NCBI RefSeq assembly: GCF_916618885.1
Contig: NZ_CAKAKH010000001.1
Span: 2,033,005-2,097,004 of the forward strand
Source of the DNA: Marinilactibacillus sp. Marseille-P9653
GTDB taxonomy: Bacteria > Bacillota > Bacilli > Lactobacillales > Carnobacteriaceae_A
Reading direction: 5' to 3'
Length of the DNA: 64,000 nucleotides
Part shown: positions 29,775 through 39,840 of the stretch, piece by piece
Position numbering within the stretch: position 1 is the first letter of the stretch
Layout of the letters: the number at the start of each line of letters is the position of its first letter
The notes under the pieces: generated by a model
Seen by the model: only the letters and a program-made list of their open reading frames with translations
The model's database searches: none
What the model was told of the DNA's origin: nothing
Position numbers and translations under genes: made by a program

Positions 29775-32700
29775 ATGTCAAAGTTAGTTTTGGGATTAGA
29801 TATCGGTGTTTCAAGTGTTGGCTGGGGAATAATCAATGAAGAAACAGGTGAAATTGTTGATGCTGGTGTTCGTTTATTTGAAGAGGCTGATCGAAACGCA
29901 AATGAGGACAGAAGAAATTTTCGTAGCGCTAGACGGTTGAAAAGACGTCGAAAACACCGCATGGACAGAACAAAAGATTTTCTTGAGGAGAATGGACTTT
30001 CGTGTACACGTATAACTTCTGTTAATCCTTATGAAGCAAGATACTTAGGTTTACGACAACAAATTACACATAATCAATTAGCTGCGGCCTTGTACCACTT
30101 GGTAAAACGCAGAGGGACAACGATCGATGCACCTGAGGAAGAAGAAAAAACTTCTGGAAGCGAACTTTCTACTAAAAAGCAGCTTCAGAATAATAAAAAA
30201 TTATTAGAAGAACAATACGAACATATTGTAGAAATACAATATGCAAAACTACAAAATAATGAACCAGTAAGAACACATGAAAATCGCTTTAGAACTTCTG
30301 ACTATATAAAAGAAGCCACTGCAATACTCGAGAAACAGCGTGAATATTATGAGTTTATTGATGAAATATTTATTGAAGATTATATTGCCTTGCTGAATAG
30401 CAGACGTATGTACTATGACGGGCCAGGATCAGAAAAGTCCCCTACTCCTTATGGTCAATATTTTCTTGATAACGAAGGTAAACTCCAACATGAAACTATG
30501 ATCGACAAAATGCGCGGTCGTGATATTTACTTAAATGAATTAAGAATACCTAAAAAAGCCTATACTGCTGAATTGTTTAACATATTAAATGACTTGAATA
30601 ATTTACGTTATCCAAGTGAAGAAAAAGGTGTTATGGCGTCACTGACTCAAGAAGAAAAAGAGTATCTGATTGAAACATATTTGAGAAAAGGCAAGAAAAT
30701 CACTCTTAAAAACATTGCTAAGTTATTGGAACTATCTAATGAATTAGAAATCAAAGGCGCTCGTCTGGACATGAAGAATAATAACCCTATCTTCACAGAG
30801 TTCCTAGGCTTTAAACAACTGAATAAATATTTAAAAGAGGTTTCTCTTCCAAAAGGATTTTTAGAGAATAGAGATGTCTTGGATGAAGTAGTCAATATTT
30901 TGACTGCAGAAAAGAGTTTCAAAAGACGCGAAGATCAACTAAATACCCTTTTTGTTAAACATTTCGATGATCCCTTAATTGACGTGATCAAAGCACTAGA
31001 AAATGATACTTATTTCAAAGAATATCATTCCCTTTCAAAAGAAGTGATTGAAGCGATCCTTCCAGAACTTTGGGAAACAGATAAAAATCAGATGCAGATT
31101 TTTACTGAACGAGGTTTTGCTAAAGACAGAATGACGATGTTACAAACAGGTCAACAGATTCAATTCGACGATGAAGCTATTTTAAGTACCGTTGCAAAAC
31201 GCGCTCATCGTGAAGCTATTAAGATCACCAACGCCGTTCGCAAACAGCATGGTGAACTCGCTTATGTCGTAATTGAAATGGCTCGTGAGAAAAATAATGA
31301 AGAAAGACGCAAGCAATACAGAGATTTCCAGACTAAAATCGGGAAATTTGAGAAAGAAATGGCGAAACTTTTAGAAATTGATGAATTAAAAGAATTATAT
31401 TTGAACAGTAAACAGATGCTCGCATTAAAACTTTGGGATGCACAAGATCATAAGTGTGTTTACAGTGGCCGTTCTATTTCAGTTCACGATATCGTAAAAG
31501 ACTTTAGTCAATTTGAGATTGATCACATTATCCCTCTATCGATTTCTTATGACGATAGCCAGCAGAATAAAGTTTTGTGTTACCGTAAAGAAAACCAGTT
31601 AAAGGGACAGCTTACCCCTTTTCAGTACTTCCAAAGCGGAAAAGCATCTCGTACCTTTAATGAGTTTGCAGCTGAAACGACTAATTTGTTTAAGTCTAAA
31701 AAAATCTCTAAGATTAAATTCAATTATTTGCTCGAGCAACGCGATGTGAAAAATGACGAAGAATTACAAGTAGACTTTATTAACCGAAATCTCGTGGATA
31801 CTCGTTATGCGATGAGAAGTTTCCAAGCAAGTTTACGTACCTTCTATATAAATAGTGAAATTGATACTAAAGTCCTTTCAGTGAGAGGAAGTTTTACCGC
31901 TGCATTAAGAAGACGTGCAAAATTGCGCAAAAGCCGCGATGAAGATCATTCTCATCATGCAATTGATGCTTTGATTGTTGCTGGTATTGGTCGACTACCA
32001 CTCATAAAACAATTTAAAAATATGACCATGACAGATGAAGGTGTGGTAGTAGATACAGATACTGGCGAAATTTTAAGTGAACGAGAAGTCATGGAACCCG
32101 CTCATGCATTCTTAACAACTCTAAAAAATTATAAAGTAGAGAAATATTCTCATAAAGTCGACCGCAAACCGAATCGTACAATGAGTAACCAGACTTTTTA
32201 CTCTACGCGTGAAAAAGAAGGCGAAAAATATGTTGTAGGAAAAGTCAAAGATATCTATGCTTTAGATAAAAAAGGCTTTGATGCTTTGAAGAAACGGATC
32301 GATAAAAATCCAGACCTGTTTTTGATGGCTCAACATGATCCGAAAACTTGGACATTAATTTTGAAAGTAATAGAAGAACATGCACACGCAGACAATCCAT
32401 TCCAGGATTTCCAAGCACAGCACGGCTTCATCCTAAAAGACGGAAAAATTCCAGTTAAAGGTTTGAAGTATCTCGATCGCAAACTTGGTATTCATATTCC
32501 TATAACTCACAAGTTTCCTGAAGCAAAAAATGATGTCATTCTGCAAAGTCGTAAAAGTATTCGTATTGATGTTTATAAGAATGATGAAGGCAAATACAAG
32601 TATCTAGGCGTTCCATACAATTGGTTCAGACAACAAGGCGATCAATATATATTAGATATGGATAAATACAACGGTGACGAAGGAAGAAATGCACCGTATA

Positions 32701-33020
32701 AACAGATTGATCATTCTTTTGAATTTCAATTTAGTCTGTACAAGAATGACCGAATTTCTTATGAGAAGGAAGAGAAAATTGAAGATCCTCAGACGAGTGA
32801 AACAAAAGTTAGAGTAGTTCGATTTGAGAAGATTTTTAGAGGCGATGCTATGCCTCGTGGAAATAAAATCGAAGTTAAGGATGTTGATTACCATGATCCT
32901 AAGCAGCAATTTCTTACTATAGGGACACTTAAAAACTTCAAAAAATTTAATATAGATGCCCTAGGTAATCAGCATTTTATTTCTAAAGAAAATCTAGTAA
33001 ATATTTTAAAAAATGTTTAA
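29775..33020 (+). CDS. cas9: CRISPR-associated endonuclease Cas9 (type II-A, compact St1/Sa-like)
   Basis: 1081 aa. RuvC-I LVLGLDIGVSSVGWG with D9; Arg-rich bridge helix (RRLKRRRKHR, about residues 52-61); recognition lobe; RuvC-II VVIEMAREKN with E501; HNH with D583, H584 (FEIDHIIPLS) and N607; RuvC-III HSHHAIDALIVAG with H728 and D731; C-terminal wedge/PAM-interacting domain ending IDALGNQHFISKENLVNILK. All nuclease residues are intact. Size and sequence place it beside S. thermophilus CRISPR1 Cas9 and SaCas9. It cuts DNA guided by crRNA:tracrRNA, whose gene follows at once. The PAM cannot be read from the sequence. Confidence 0.98.
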   Translation: MSKLVLGLDIGVSSVGWGIINEETGEIVDAGVRLFEEADRNANEDRRNFRSARRLKRRRKHRMDRTKDFLEENGLSCTRITSVNPYEARYLGLRQQITHNQLAAALYHLVKRRGTTIDAPEEEEKTSGSELSTKKQLQNNKKLLEEQYEHIVEIQYAKLQNNEPVRTHENRFRTSDYIKEATAILEKQREYYEFIDEIFIEDYIALLNSRRMYYDGPGSEKSPTPYGQYFLDNEGKLQHETMIDKMRGRDIYLNELRIPKKAYTAELFNILNDLNNLRYPSEEKGVMASLTQEEKEYLIETYLRKGKKITLKNIAKLLELSNELEIKGARLDMKNNNPIFTEFLGFKQLNKYLKEVSLPKGFLENRDVLDEVVNILTAEKSFKRREDQLNTLFVKHFDDPLIDVIKALENDTYFKEYHSLSKEVIEAILPELWETDKNQMQIFTERGFAKDRMTMLQTGQQIQFDDEAILSTVAKRAHREAIKITNAVRKQHGELAYVVIEMAREKNNEERRKQYRDFQTKIGKFEKEMAKLLEIDELKELYLNSKQMLALKLWDAQDHKCVYSGRSISVHDIVKDFSQFEIDHIIPLSISYDDSQQNKVLCYRKENQLKGQLTPFQYFQSGKASRTFNEFAAETTNLFKSKKISKIKFNYLLEQRDVKNDEELQVDFINRNLVDTRYAMRSFQASLRTFYINSEIDTKVLSVRGSFTAALRRRAKLRKSRDEDHSHHAIDALIVAGIGRLPLIKQFKNMTMTDEGVVVDTDTGEILSEREVMEPAHAFLTTLKNYKVEKYSHKVDRKPNRTMSNQTFYSTREKEGEKYVVGKVKDIYALDKKGFDALKKRIDKNPDLFLMAQHDPKTWTLILKVIEEHAHADNPFQDFQAQHGFILKDGKIPVKGLKYLDRKLGIHIPITHKFPEAKNDVILQSRKSIRIDVYKNDEGKYKYLGVPYNWFRQQGDQYILDMDKYNGDEGRNAPYKQIDHSFEFQFSLYKNDRISYEKEEKIEDPQTSETKVRVVRFEKIFRGDAMPRGNKIEVKDVDYHDPKQQFLTIGTLKNFKKFNIDALGNQHFISKENLVNILKNV

Positions 33021-33026
33021 ATTTTC

Positions 33027-33055
33027 TTTACGTAAACAATTTTTTTAGGTATAAT
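33027..33055 (+). promoter_or_regulatory. tracrRNA promoter
   Basis: -35 TTTACG (33027-33032), 17-base spacer, -10 TATAAT (33050-33055), beginning seven bases after the cas9 stop codon. The predicted start is near 33062. Confidence 0.8.
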
Positions 33056-33061
33056 AGGATT

Positions 33062-33162
33062 ATCCTCGACGGAGGACAATCCTTCTTACCAAAGGATAGA
33101 TAGAATCTATCAAAGAAAGGCTTTATGCCGAAATCGAAATGGCCCCTTTTTGGGGCTTTTTC
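33062..33162 (+). ncRNA. tracrRNA
   Basis: About 100 nt. A 5' hairpin (ATCCTC-GACG-GAGGAC) is followed by the anti-repeat: CCTTCTTACCAAAGGA (33081-33096) pairs perfectly with 16 bases of the repeat. A one-base bulge follows, then GATAGA pairs with TCTATC, then an internal loop, then CAAAG pairs with CTTTG at the repeat start. The nexus GGC-TTTAT-GCC (33119-33129) and GAAATC match the S. thermophilus CRISPR1 type. GCCCC-TTTTT-GGGGC-TTTTTTC (33142-33161) is the terminator. It fixes the array direction as plus, the same as the cas genes. Confidence 0.93.
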
Positions 33163-33189
33163 TATATACAAAATTAAAGGAGCGATTTT

Positions 33190-34092
33190 ATGAGTTGGCG
33201 TGTTGTCTATATTGAAAATTCAGACTCTTTAAAGCTTTACTTAGATAATTTAAAAGTCACTAGAGAAGATACTGAAATTCTTATTCCTCTTTCTGATATA
33301 CATACGATTATTGTAGATAATCAACAAACTGTTGTCACCGGACGATTAATCAACAAACTAGCTTCTTATCATATTTTACTTATTTTCTGTGACGATAAAC
33401 ACCTCCCTAATATTTATGCTCTTTCTCCACACAGTCATCACCAATCTTCTAAAGTATTACAGAGACAGCAGTCATGGACACTCGACCTAAAAGAGGAAAT
33501 GTGGCAACGAATTATTCAAATAAAAATCTATAACCAAGCATCTGTTTTAACTCACTTGAAAAAAGATTCGGCTATAATCCAACAGCTATATGCCTTAGGA
33601 GATACTGTAGACATCGGGGATAAAACGAACCGTGAAGGTCATGCCGCAAAACTCTATTTCAAAACTTTATTTGGTCCTGATTTCATTAGGGAACGAGACA
33701 GTTTTGATGGAATAAATTCTGGTTTAAATTATGGCTACACCGTTTTAAGATCTGCGGTCGTCCGCAGTATAGCAGCTTACGGTTTACATCCCGCTTTTGG
33801 GATCGGACACAAAAGTCAATATAATGCATTCAATCTAGCAGATGATCTGATTGAATCATTCAGACCCATCGTAGATCTATGGGTGTACGTATTAGTCAGC
33901 AAAGAAGATTACCTCGACCAAAAAACCAAACAAAAGTTAGTTCACTTACTTAGTACAAATAAAATTTTGATTGGCAATCAAAAACAAACCATTTTAAATG
34001 CAATAAATATTCTTGTTCAATCTTTTATTAAAGGTATGAACGAAGAAAATCCAGACTTACTCATTTACCCTGCTAATGGGATCTCCTTATAG
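33190..34092 (+). CDS. cas1: CRISPR-associated endonuclease Cas1
   Basis: 300 aa. Integrase of new spacers. Metal-binding residues by motif: E149 (TNREGHAAKLYF), H207 (FGIGHKSQYNAFNLADDLIE) and E222 at the end of the same block. The N-terminal beta domain and C-terminal helical domain have the normal type II-A length. An AAAGGAG site precedes the ATG. The start lies 28 bases behind the tracrRNA terminator, so cas1 depends on read-through or an unseen promoter. The end overlaps cas2. Confidence 0.97.
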   Translation: MSWRVVYIENSDSLKLYLDNLKVTREDTEILIPLSDIHTIIVDNQQTVVTGRLINKLASYHILLIFCDDKHLPNIYALSPHSHHQSSKVLQRQQSWTLDLKEEMWQRIIQIKIYNQASVLTHLKKDSAIIQQLYALGDTVDIGDKTNREGHAAKLYFKTLFGPDFIRERDSFDGINSGLNYGYTVLRSAVVRSIAAYGLHPAFGIGHKSQYNAFNLADDLIESFRPIVDLWVYVLVSKEDYLDQKTKQKLVHLLSTNKILIGNQKQTILNAINILVQSFIKGMNEENPDLLIYPANGISL

Positions 34093-34405
34093 ATTTATGC
34101 GATTAATGCTATTTTTTGATTTGCCAATGAATACTAAAAGTGACCGAAGAACTTACGCGCGATTTAGAAAGTATTTAATTCATAATGGTTTTACGATGGT
34201 TCAATTTTCAGTTTATTCTAAAATCTTTCCAAATCGATCTAGTTTGGATAATTATATGATGACACTGAGAAACAGTTTACCCAAAAACGGATCTATCCGA
34301 GCAATGGCTGTGACTGAAAAACAATATAATAATATGTTTTTACTTGTTGGAGACAAAACATTAACAGAAAAAACCTTAACCGATAATTCGATGGTGATAC
34401 TATGA
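34076..34405 (+). CDS. cas2: CRISPR-associated protein Cas2
   Basis: 109 aa. Ferredoxin-like fold with LMLFFDLPMNTKSDRRTYAR at the start (conserved Asp of the first strand) and FTMVQFSVYSKIF. It bridges two Cas1 dimers in the integration complex. The ATG at 34076 overlaps the cas1 end by 17 bases. The GSPYRFMRLMLFFDLP start matches type II-A relatives, so I prefer it to the later ATG at 34097. The stop overlaps the csn2 ATG (ATGA). Confidence 0.95.
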   Translation: MGSPYRFMRLMLFFDLPMNTKSDRRTYARFRKYLIHNGFTMVQFSVYSKIFPNRSSLDNYMMTLRNSLPKNGSIRAMAVTEKQYNNMFLLVGDKTLTEKTLTDNSMVIL

Positions 34406-35361
34406 GAGAATGGCATATCCAGTCGAATACAATATCTTTTACCTTGTTAATTGATCAAATCACAATTTTAAAAGGATCTCTAAAAGACTGGAAAGAAAAT
34501 TTAAGCACCCTTCAGTCTTATTTTGGTCATGGAAAAACAGATATCCTTTTATTGGAAAACCAAACCTTAATTCCTAAGCAAGACTACAATTTTTATTCTA
34601 TCTCGTTTTCAGAACAATTTATTTCAACCGATTTATTAGAAATCAAAAAAGAGTTAAAACAAGCGTTTTCAGTTCAACTTCAGCTCTCCCCCTTTTATAA
34701 ACAATTTGTTGAAATCTGGGATGATTTGGTAGAAGAAGTAGAATTCTTAAATACACATTCTTCTATTCCTTACGATTTTGCTTTAACTCCCTTTAAAGAT
34801 AAACTAATTTCAGATCAAATAAATTCAAATGAGATAGTTTCAAAAAATATAATTACTCTACAGGACTTAATTAATGGTGTTGAATTAATTGAAAACTCTT
34901 CAAAAGACAAACTCAATATTTTTGCGATTATTTATCCGGAAACCATTTTAAATTCCAAAGAACTGGAAGAATTTACTGATTATCTTAAAAATCATAAAAA
35001 ATATACACGATTTATGATATTGACAGAACAACAAAAAGTGTTATCAGATAATACTTTCTACAAAAAGCAGATTATAAACAGGTTGAAATTTATTAATACA
35101 AAACAATTATTAATTGATACTCTTCCATTTGAATTTGAAGAAGATTTATTTTTTAGGGCTGTGAATTGGTCTATGTCACTTGTGGATAAGTATAGGGATG
35201 AAACAGTCATTCTAGCTAATAATACTGTGGATAACTTTAAAAATTTTATCTATATTTTCACTCTATTTATTTTAACTAATATCCCTTTTATCTTTGATGA
35301 CGCAACGATTCCAGCCCCTTATGATAAATACATTGCTAAGTTATTAGGCGAAACGGTATAA
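34402..35361 (+). CDS. csn2: Csn2 family protein, long (St/CRISPR1-like) form
   Basis: 319 aa, longer than the ~220-aa S. pyogenes Csn2, as in loci with compact Cas9. Csn2 forms ring tetramers that slide on DNA ends and takes part in spacer acquisition. The sequence is Lys/Glu-rich with a helical middle and an aromatic C-terminal helix (NFKNFIYIFTLFILTNIPFI). No Walker motif is visible. It is identified mainly by position after cas2 and by size. The ATG overlaps the cas2 stop by four bases. The stop is only ten bases before the first repeat, and the crRNA promoter overlaps the stop. Confidence 0.85.
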   Translation: MREWHIQSNTISFTLLIDQITILKGSLKDWKENLSTLQSYFGHGKTDILLLENQTLIPKQDYNFYSISFSEQFISTDLLEIKKELKQAFSVQLQLSPFYKQFVEIWDDLVEEVEFLNTHSSIPYDFALTPFKDKLISDQINSNEIVSKNIITLQDLINGVELIENSSKDKLNIFAIIYPETILNSKELEEFTDYLKNHKKYTRFMILTEQQKVLSDNTFYKKQIINRLKFINTKQLLIDTLPFEFEEDLFFRAVNWSMSLVDKYRDETVILANNTVDNFKNFIYIFTLFILTNIPFIFDDATIPAPYDKYIAKLLGETV

Positions 35362-35362
35362 T
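35333..35362 (+). promoter_or_regulatory. Probable crRNA promoter inside the csn2 3' end
   Basis: -35 TTGCTA (35333-35338), 18-base spacer, perfect -10 TATAAT (35357-35362). The -10 box contains the csn2 stop codon TAA (35359-35361). The predicted start at 35368-35370 is two to four bases before repeat 1 (35372). No other leader space exists. Confidence 0.65.
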
Positions 35363-35371
35363 GAAAATGAC

Positions 35372-38300
35372 ACTTTGGTACTCTATCATCCTTTGGTAAG
35401 AAGGAACGAAGCCCAATTAGGAACGTCCTTGCCATATACTTTGGTACTCTATCATCCTTTGGTAAGAAGGAACTCTTAATGCTTTAGATAAAATAGTAGC
35501 TGCACTTTGGTACTCTATCATCCTTTGGTAAGAAGGAACGCACTCTCAGCGTAGATTACTTGCTGCATGACTTTGGTACTCTATCATCCTTTGGTAAGAA
35601 GGAACTTGGTGACGTAAAGTCTCCTGTCCCATCGGACTTTGGTACTCTATCATCCTTTGGTAAGAAGGAACCTACTTCATCAACGGTTAATCCAGTCAGC
35701 GACTTTGGTACTCTATCATCCTTTGGTAAGAAGGAACAATGACGTTGCACAAAATCAATACGGTAATACTTTGGTACTCTATCATCCTTTGGTAAGAAGG
35801 AACTATGTTGGATGTATCTACTAAAGCTGCAAGACTTTGGTACTCTATCATCCTTTGGTAAGAAGGAACAATAAAATCTATTCACCTTTAAGATTTCTCA
35901 CTTTGGTACTCTATCATCCTTTGGTAAGAAGGAACTACCTTCTCTAGATCGTTCTGTAGCATCAGACTTTGGTACTCTATCATCCTTTGGTAAGAAGGAA
36001 CTCCCGCAAATTCCAGGAACAGCAAATCACGACTTTGGTACTCTATCATCCTTTGGTAAGAAGGAACTTAGCTTTGCTAACGCTTTGACATCATAAGACT
36101 TTGGTACTCTATCATCCTTTGGTAAGAAGGAACGAATTTTCATTTTTCTAATTCCTTTCTTTGACTTTGGTACTCTATCATCCTTTGGTAAGAAGGAACT
36201 TTTCTTCATACTGTTCCCCCATTATGATAACTTTGGTACTCTATCATCCTTTGGTAAGAAGGAACTATCCTGATGATGAGAGTTCGATAAAGAAGACTTT
36301 GGTACTCTATCATCCTTTGGTAAGAAGGAACCACAAGATACACATTTTCCTTTTCTCGAGCACTTTGGTACTCTATCATCCTTTGGTAAGAAGGAACAAT
36401 CCCTATGATATCCATATCACTTCTCCTACTTTGGTACTCTATCATCCTTTGGTAAGAAGGAACTGAATTCTTACACCAATCGCTATAATCTGAACTTTGG
36501 TACTCTATCATCCTTTGGTAAGAAGGAACTATATTTATATTAATAATAATAAATAATATACTTTGGTACTCTATCATCCTTTGGTAAGAAGGAACCTTTC
36601 TGGGCGTTTAAGTCTTTGTCACCAACTTTGGTACTCTATCATCCTTTGGTAAGAAGGAACAAACAACAGTTTCAAAGTAATGACTGGATCACTTTGGTAC
36701 TCTATCATCCTTTGGTAAGAAGGAACTTCGATAAATAAAATGAGTTGCTATAGCTGACTTTGGTACTCTATCATCCTTTGGTAAGAAGGAACGTTTGTTA
36801 CTAAACGAATGAACTTTCTTGAACTTTGGTACTCTATCATCCTTTGGTAAGAAGGAACGCGCTCTCTGCATATATCACTTGTTGCATGACTTTGGTACTC
36901 TATCATCCTTTGGTAAGAAGGAACACGTCAAAATCTTTGGTTACGTACTTAGTAACTTTGGTACTCTATCATCCTTTGGTAAGAAGGAACTTCGATTCGT
37001 GCAAACCACTCCCGTGTGTGACTTTGGTACTCTATCATCCTTTGGTAAGAAGGAACAAATCAAACAATTCCCTCACTTGCATTGCTACTTTGGTACTCTA
37101 TCATCCTTTGGTAAGAAGGAACAATCGACTTGAAGGGTTGCAGCTATCTGTTACTTTGGTACTCTATCATCCTTTGGTAAGAAGGAACTAATTGGTGTGA
37201 AGAAAAAAGATTTGATGTACTTTGGTACTCTATCATCCTTTGGTAAGAAGGAACCTTTGTGTTCAGGTATCTGAACTTCAAACGACTTTGGTACTCTATC
37301 ATCCTTTGGTAAGAAGGAACATTAAGTGCATTTACGACAGCGTACTTGTGACTTTGGTACTCTATCATCCTTTGGTAAGAAGGAACCACCACCAATACCG
37401 GCCAACGCTAAACCACACTTTGGTACTCTATCATCCTTTGGTAAGAAGGAACCACCACCAATACCGGCCAACGCTAAACCACACTTTGGTACTCTATCAT
37501 CCTTTGGTAAGAAGGAACATAAATTATCGAAAAATTCCTTGTCTGAAGACTTTGGTACTCTATCATCCTTTGGTAAGAAGGAACTTCAATGTGAAGTTGT
37601 GGAAGTCTGTTTCCACTTTGGTACTCTATCATCCTTTGGTAAGAAGGAACTAAAGCTAATTACAGCGATGTAGTGGATGTACTTTGGTACTCTATCATCC
37701 TTTGGTAAGAAGGAACACTTTTTTCTGCTTTCCGGTCAAAGGGTCTACTTTGGTACTCTATCATCCTTTGGTAAGAAGGAACTTCAACTGATCCAAGTCA
37801 GCCAATGTCGGTACTTTGGTACTCTATCATCCTTTGGTAAGAAGGAACAAAGCTGAAAATGAAGTAAATATGGATGAAGTACTTTGGTACTCTATCATCC
37901 TTTGGTAAGAAGGAACAAGCAAAGCAATGGAGGCGACAGGTCTTACACTTTGGTACTCTATCATCCTTTGGTAAGAAGGAACTAGAAACGTAAAATATGG
38001 AGAAAGAAAAGTACTTTGGTACTCTATCATCCTTTGGTAAGAAGGAACTGAAGTTGCTGAGTATGTGAGAGAAATACCACTTTGGTACTCTATCATCCTT
38101 TGGTAAGAAGGAACAATTGACAAAGAAGAACTGCTTTACTGGGCACTTTGGTACTCTATCATCCTTTGGTAAGAAGGAACATCGCGTTATATTGGTTATT
38201 TACACTATATACTTTGGTACTCTATCATCCTTTGGTAAGAAGGAACACAGTTGAAACTAGTATGATGTAATCATCTACTTTGGTACTCTATCATCCTTTG

Positions 38301-39433
38301 GTAAGAAGGAACTCTCTGCGATTCAAAATTCTTGGACAGGTTACTTTGGTACTCTATCATCCTTTGGTAAGAAGGAACAATAATGCTTGCAATCCTTTCT
38401 TGTTTCCCACTTTGGTACTCTATCATCCTTTGGTAAGAAGGAACTATCGTGGGAAAAACGTTGCAATTTGGTGGACTTTGGTACTCTATCATCCTTTGGT
38501 AAGAAGGAACTAACCAGATAGACAACTATAACTCATTCAAACTTTGGTACTCTATCATCCTTTGGTAAGAAGGAACCATTTGAAGCAATGGAACTCTTCG
38601 AACTTTACTTTGGTACTCTATCATCCTTTGGTAAGAAGGAACTTGTTGCTGTATCAGCTATAATATATTTCTACTTTGGTACTCTATCATCCTTTGGTAA
38701 GAAGGAACGACTTGGACAAAAGCTTTTGATGCAGAAGAACTTTGGTACTCTATCATCCTTTGGTAAGAAGGAACTGAAGTCAGCGGCACAGAAAATATCA
38801 CTCTACTTTGGTACTCTATCATCCTTTGGTAAGAAGGAACTAGCTTCTTCTTTCGTGTCGTAGTCTCTTACTTTGGTACTCTATCATCCTTTGGTAAGAA
38901 GGAACCCTCTTCCGCCTCGATTCTAGCGCCTAAAGACTTTGGTACTCTATCATCCTTTGGTAAGAAGGAACTTATACATGGCTTTTTCCACCACCTCCTA
39001 TACTTTGGTACTCTATCATCCTTTGGTAAGAAGGAACTCCAAATTGCTAAGACTAAACAAATGACTACTTTGGTACTCTATCATCCTTTGGTAAGAAGGA
39101 ACTCTTCTTATACGTCTCGACTGCCGTTCTGGACTTTGGTACTCTATCATCCTTTGGTAAGAAGGAACTGATGGTCTTTTTTATAAGTTCTTCTCTAGAC
39201 TTTGGTACTCTATCATCCTTTGGTAAGAAGGAACTCTTGCTAGTTGCGACAGTTTTATTGTCTGACTTTGGTACTCTATCATCCTTTGGTAAGAAGGAAC
39301 ACTCTCGAATGGAATGATGAATTCTTTCGCACTTTGGTACTCTATCATCCTTTGGTAAGAAGGAACCTAATCACCCGTTTCATATTTATTAAAATAAACT
39401 TTGGTACTCTATCATCCTTTGGTAAGAAGGAAC
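35372..39433 (+). CRISPR. Type II-A CRISPR array, first segment (62 repeats)
   Basis: 36-base repeats starting ACTTTGGTACTCTATC and ending GGTAAGAAGGAAC, with 66-base period. Spacers are 30 bases, with a few of 29 (e.g. 36596-36624), 31 or 32 (37849-37880). 62 repeats and 61 complete spacers lie here; every repeat I checked is identical. Spacers at 37387-37416 and 37453-37482 are the same sequence. Pairing with the tracrRNA sets the direction as plus, so the newest spacers should lie at the csn2 end. An IS interrupts spacer 62. Confidence 0.99.
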
Positions 39434-39511
39434 TTTGGATAGGTTACACTCAGTTGGACAGAAAAGATAAGGTGTGTATACTAAACACAACATACACAGG
39501 AGGAATCTATC

Positions 39512-39805
39512 ATGTCTACTCGTCGTCCACGTCGAACTTATACAGAAGAATTTAAGAAACAAATTGTTGATTTACACAAAGCAGGAAAATCAAGAAAAGA
39601 AATCATAGAAGAATATGATCTTACAGGATCGGCTTTTGACAAATGGGTACGTCAACATAGTCAAACCGGTTCATTCAAAGAAAGAGATAACTTAACACCT
39701 GAACAGAAAGAATTGAAAGAATTAAGGAAAGCAAATACCCAGCTTAAGATGGAAAATGATATTTTAAAGCAAGCGGCGCTGATATTCGGGCGAAAGTCGA
39801 AGTAA
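39512..39805 (+). CDS. IS3-family transposase OrfA (copy 2)
   Basis: 97 aa, identical in protein sequence to the copy at 5893: N-terminal helix-turn-helix and C-terminal leucine zipper, with the same ribosome site. The frameshift heptamer TTTAAAG is at 39763-39769. Confidence 0.93.
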   Translation: MSTRRPRRTYTEEFKKQIVDLHKAGKSRKEIIEEYDLTGSAFDKWVRQHSQTGSFKERDNLTPEQKELKELRKANTQLKMENDILKQAALIFGRKSK

Positions 39806-39840
39806 TCAAACGCAACAAACATAACTATTCTATATCAGCG

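Noticed and set aside
36530-36559. Spacer 18 is almost pure A/T (TATATTTATATTAATAATAA...)
   Set aside because: It could look like a non-functional or chromosomal capture, but AT-rich phage intergenic DNA gives the same; nothing further supports it.
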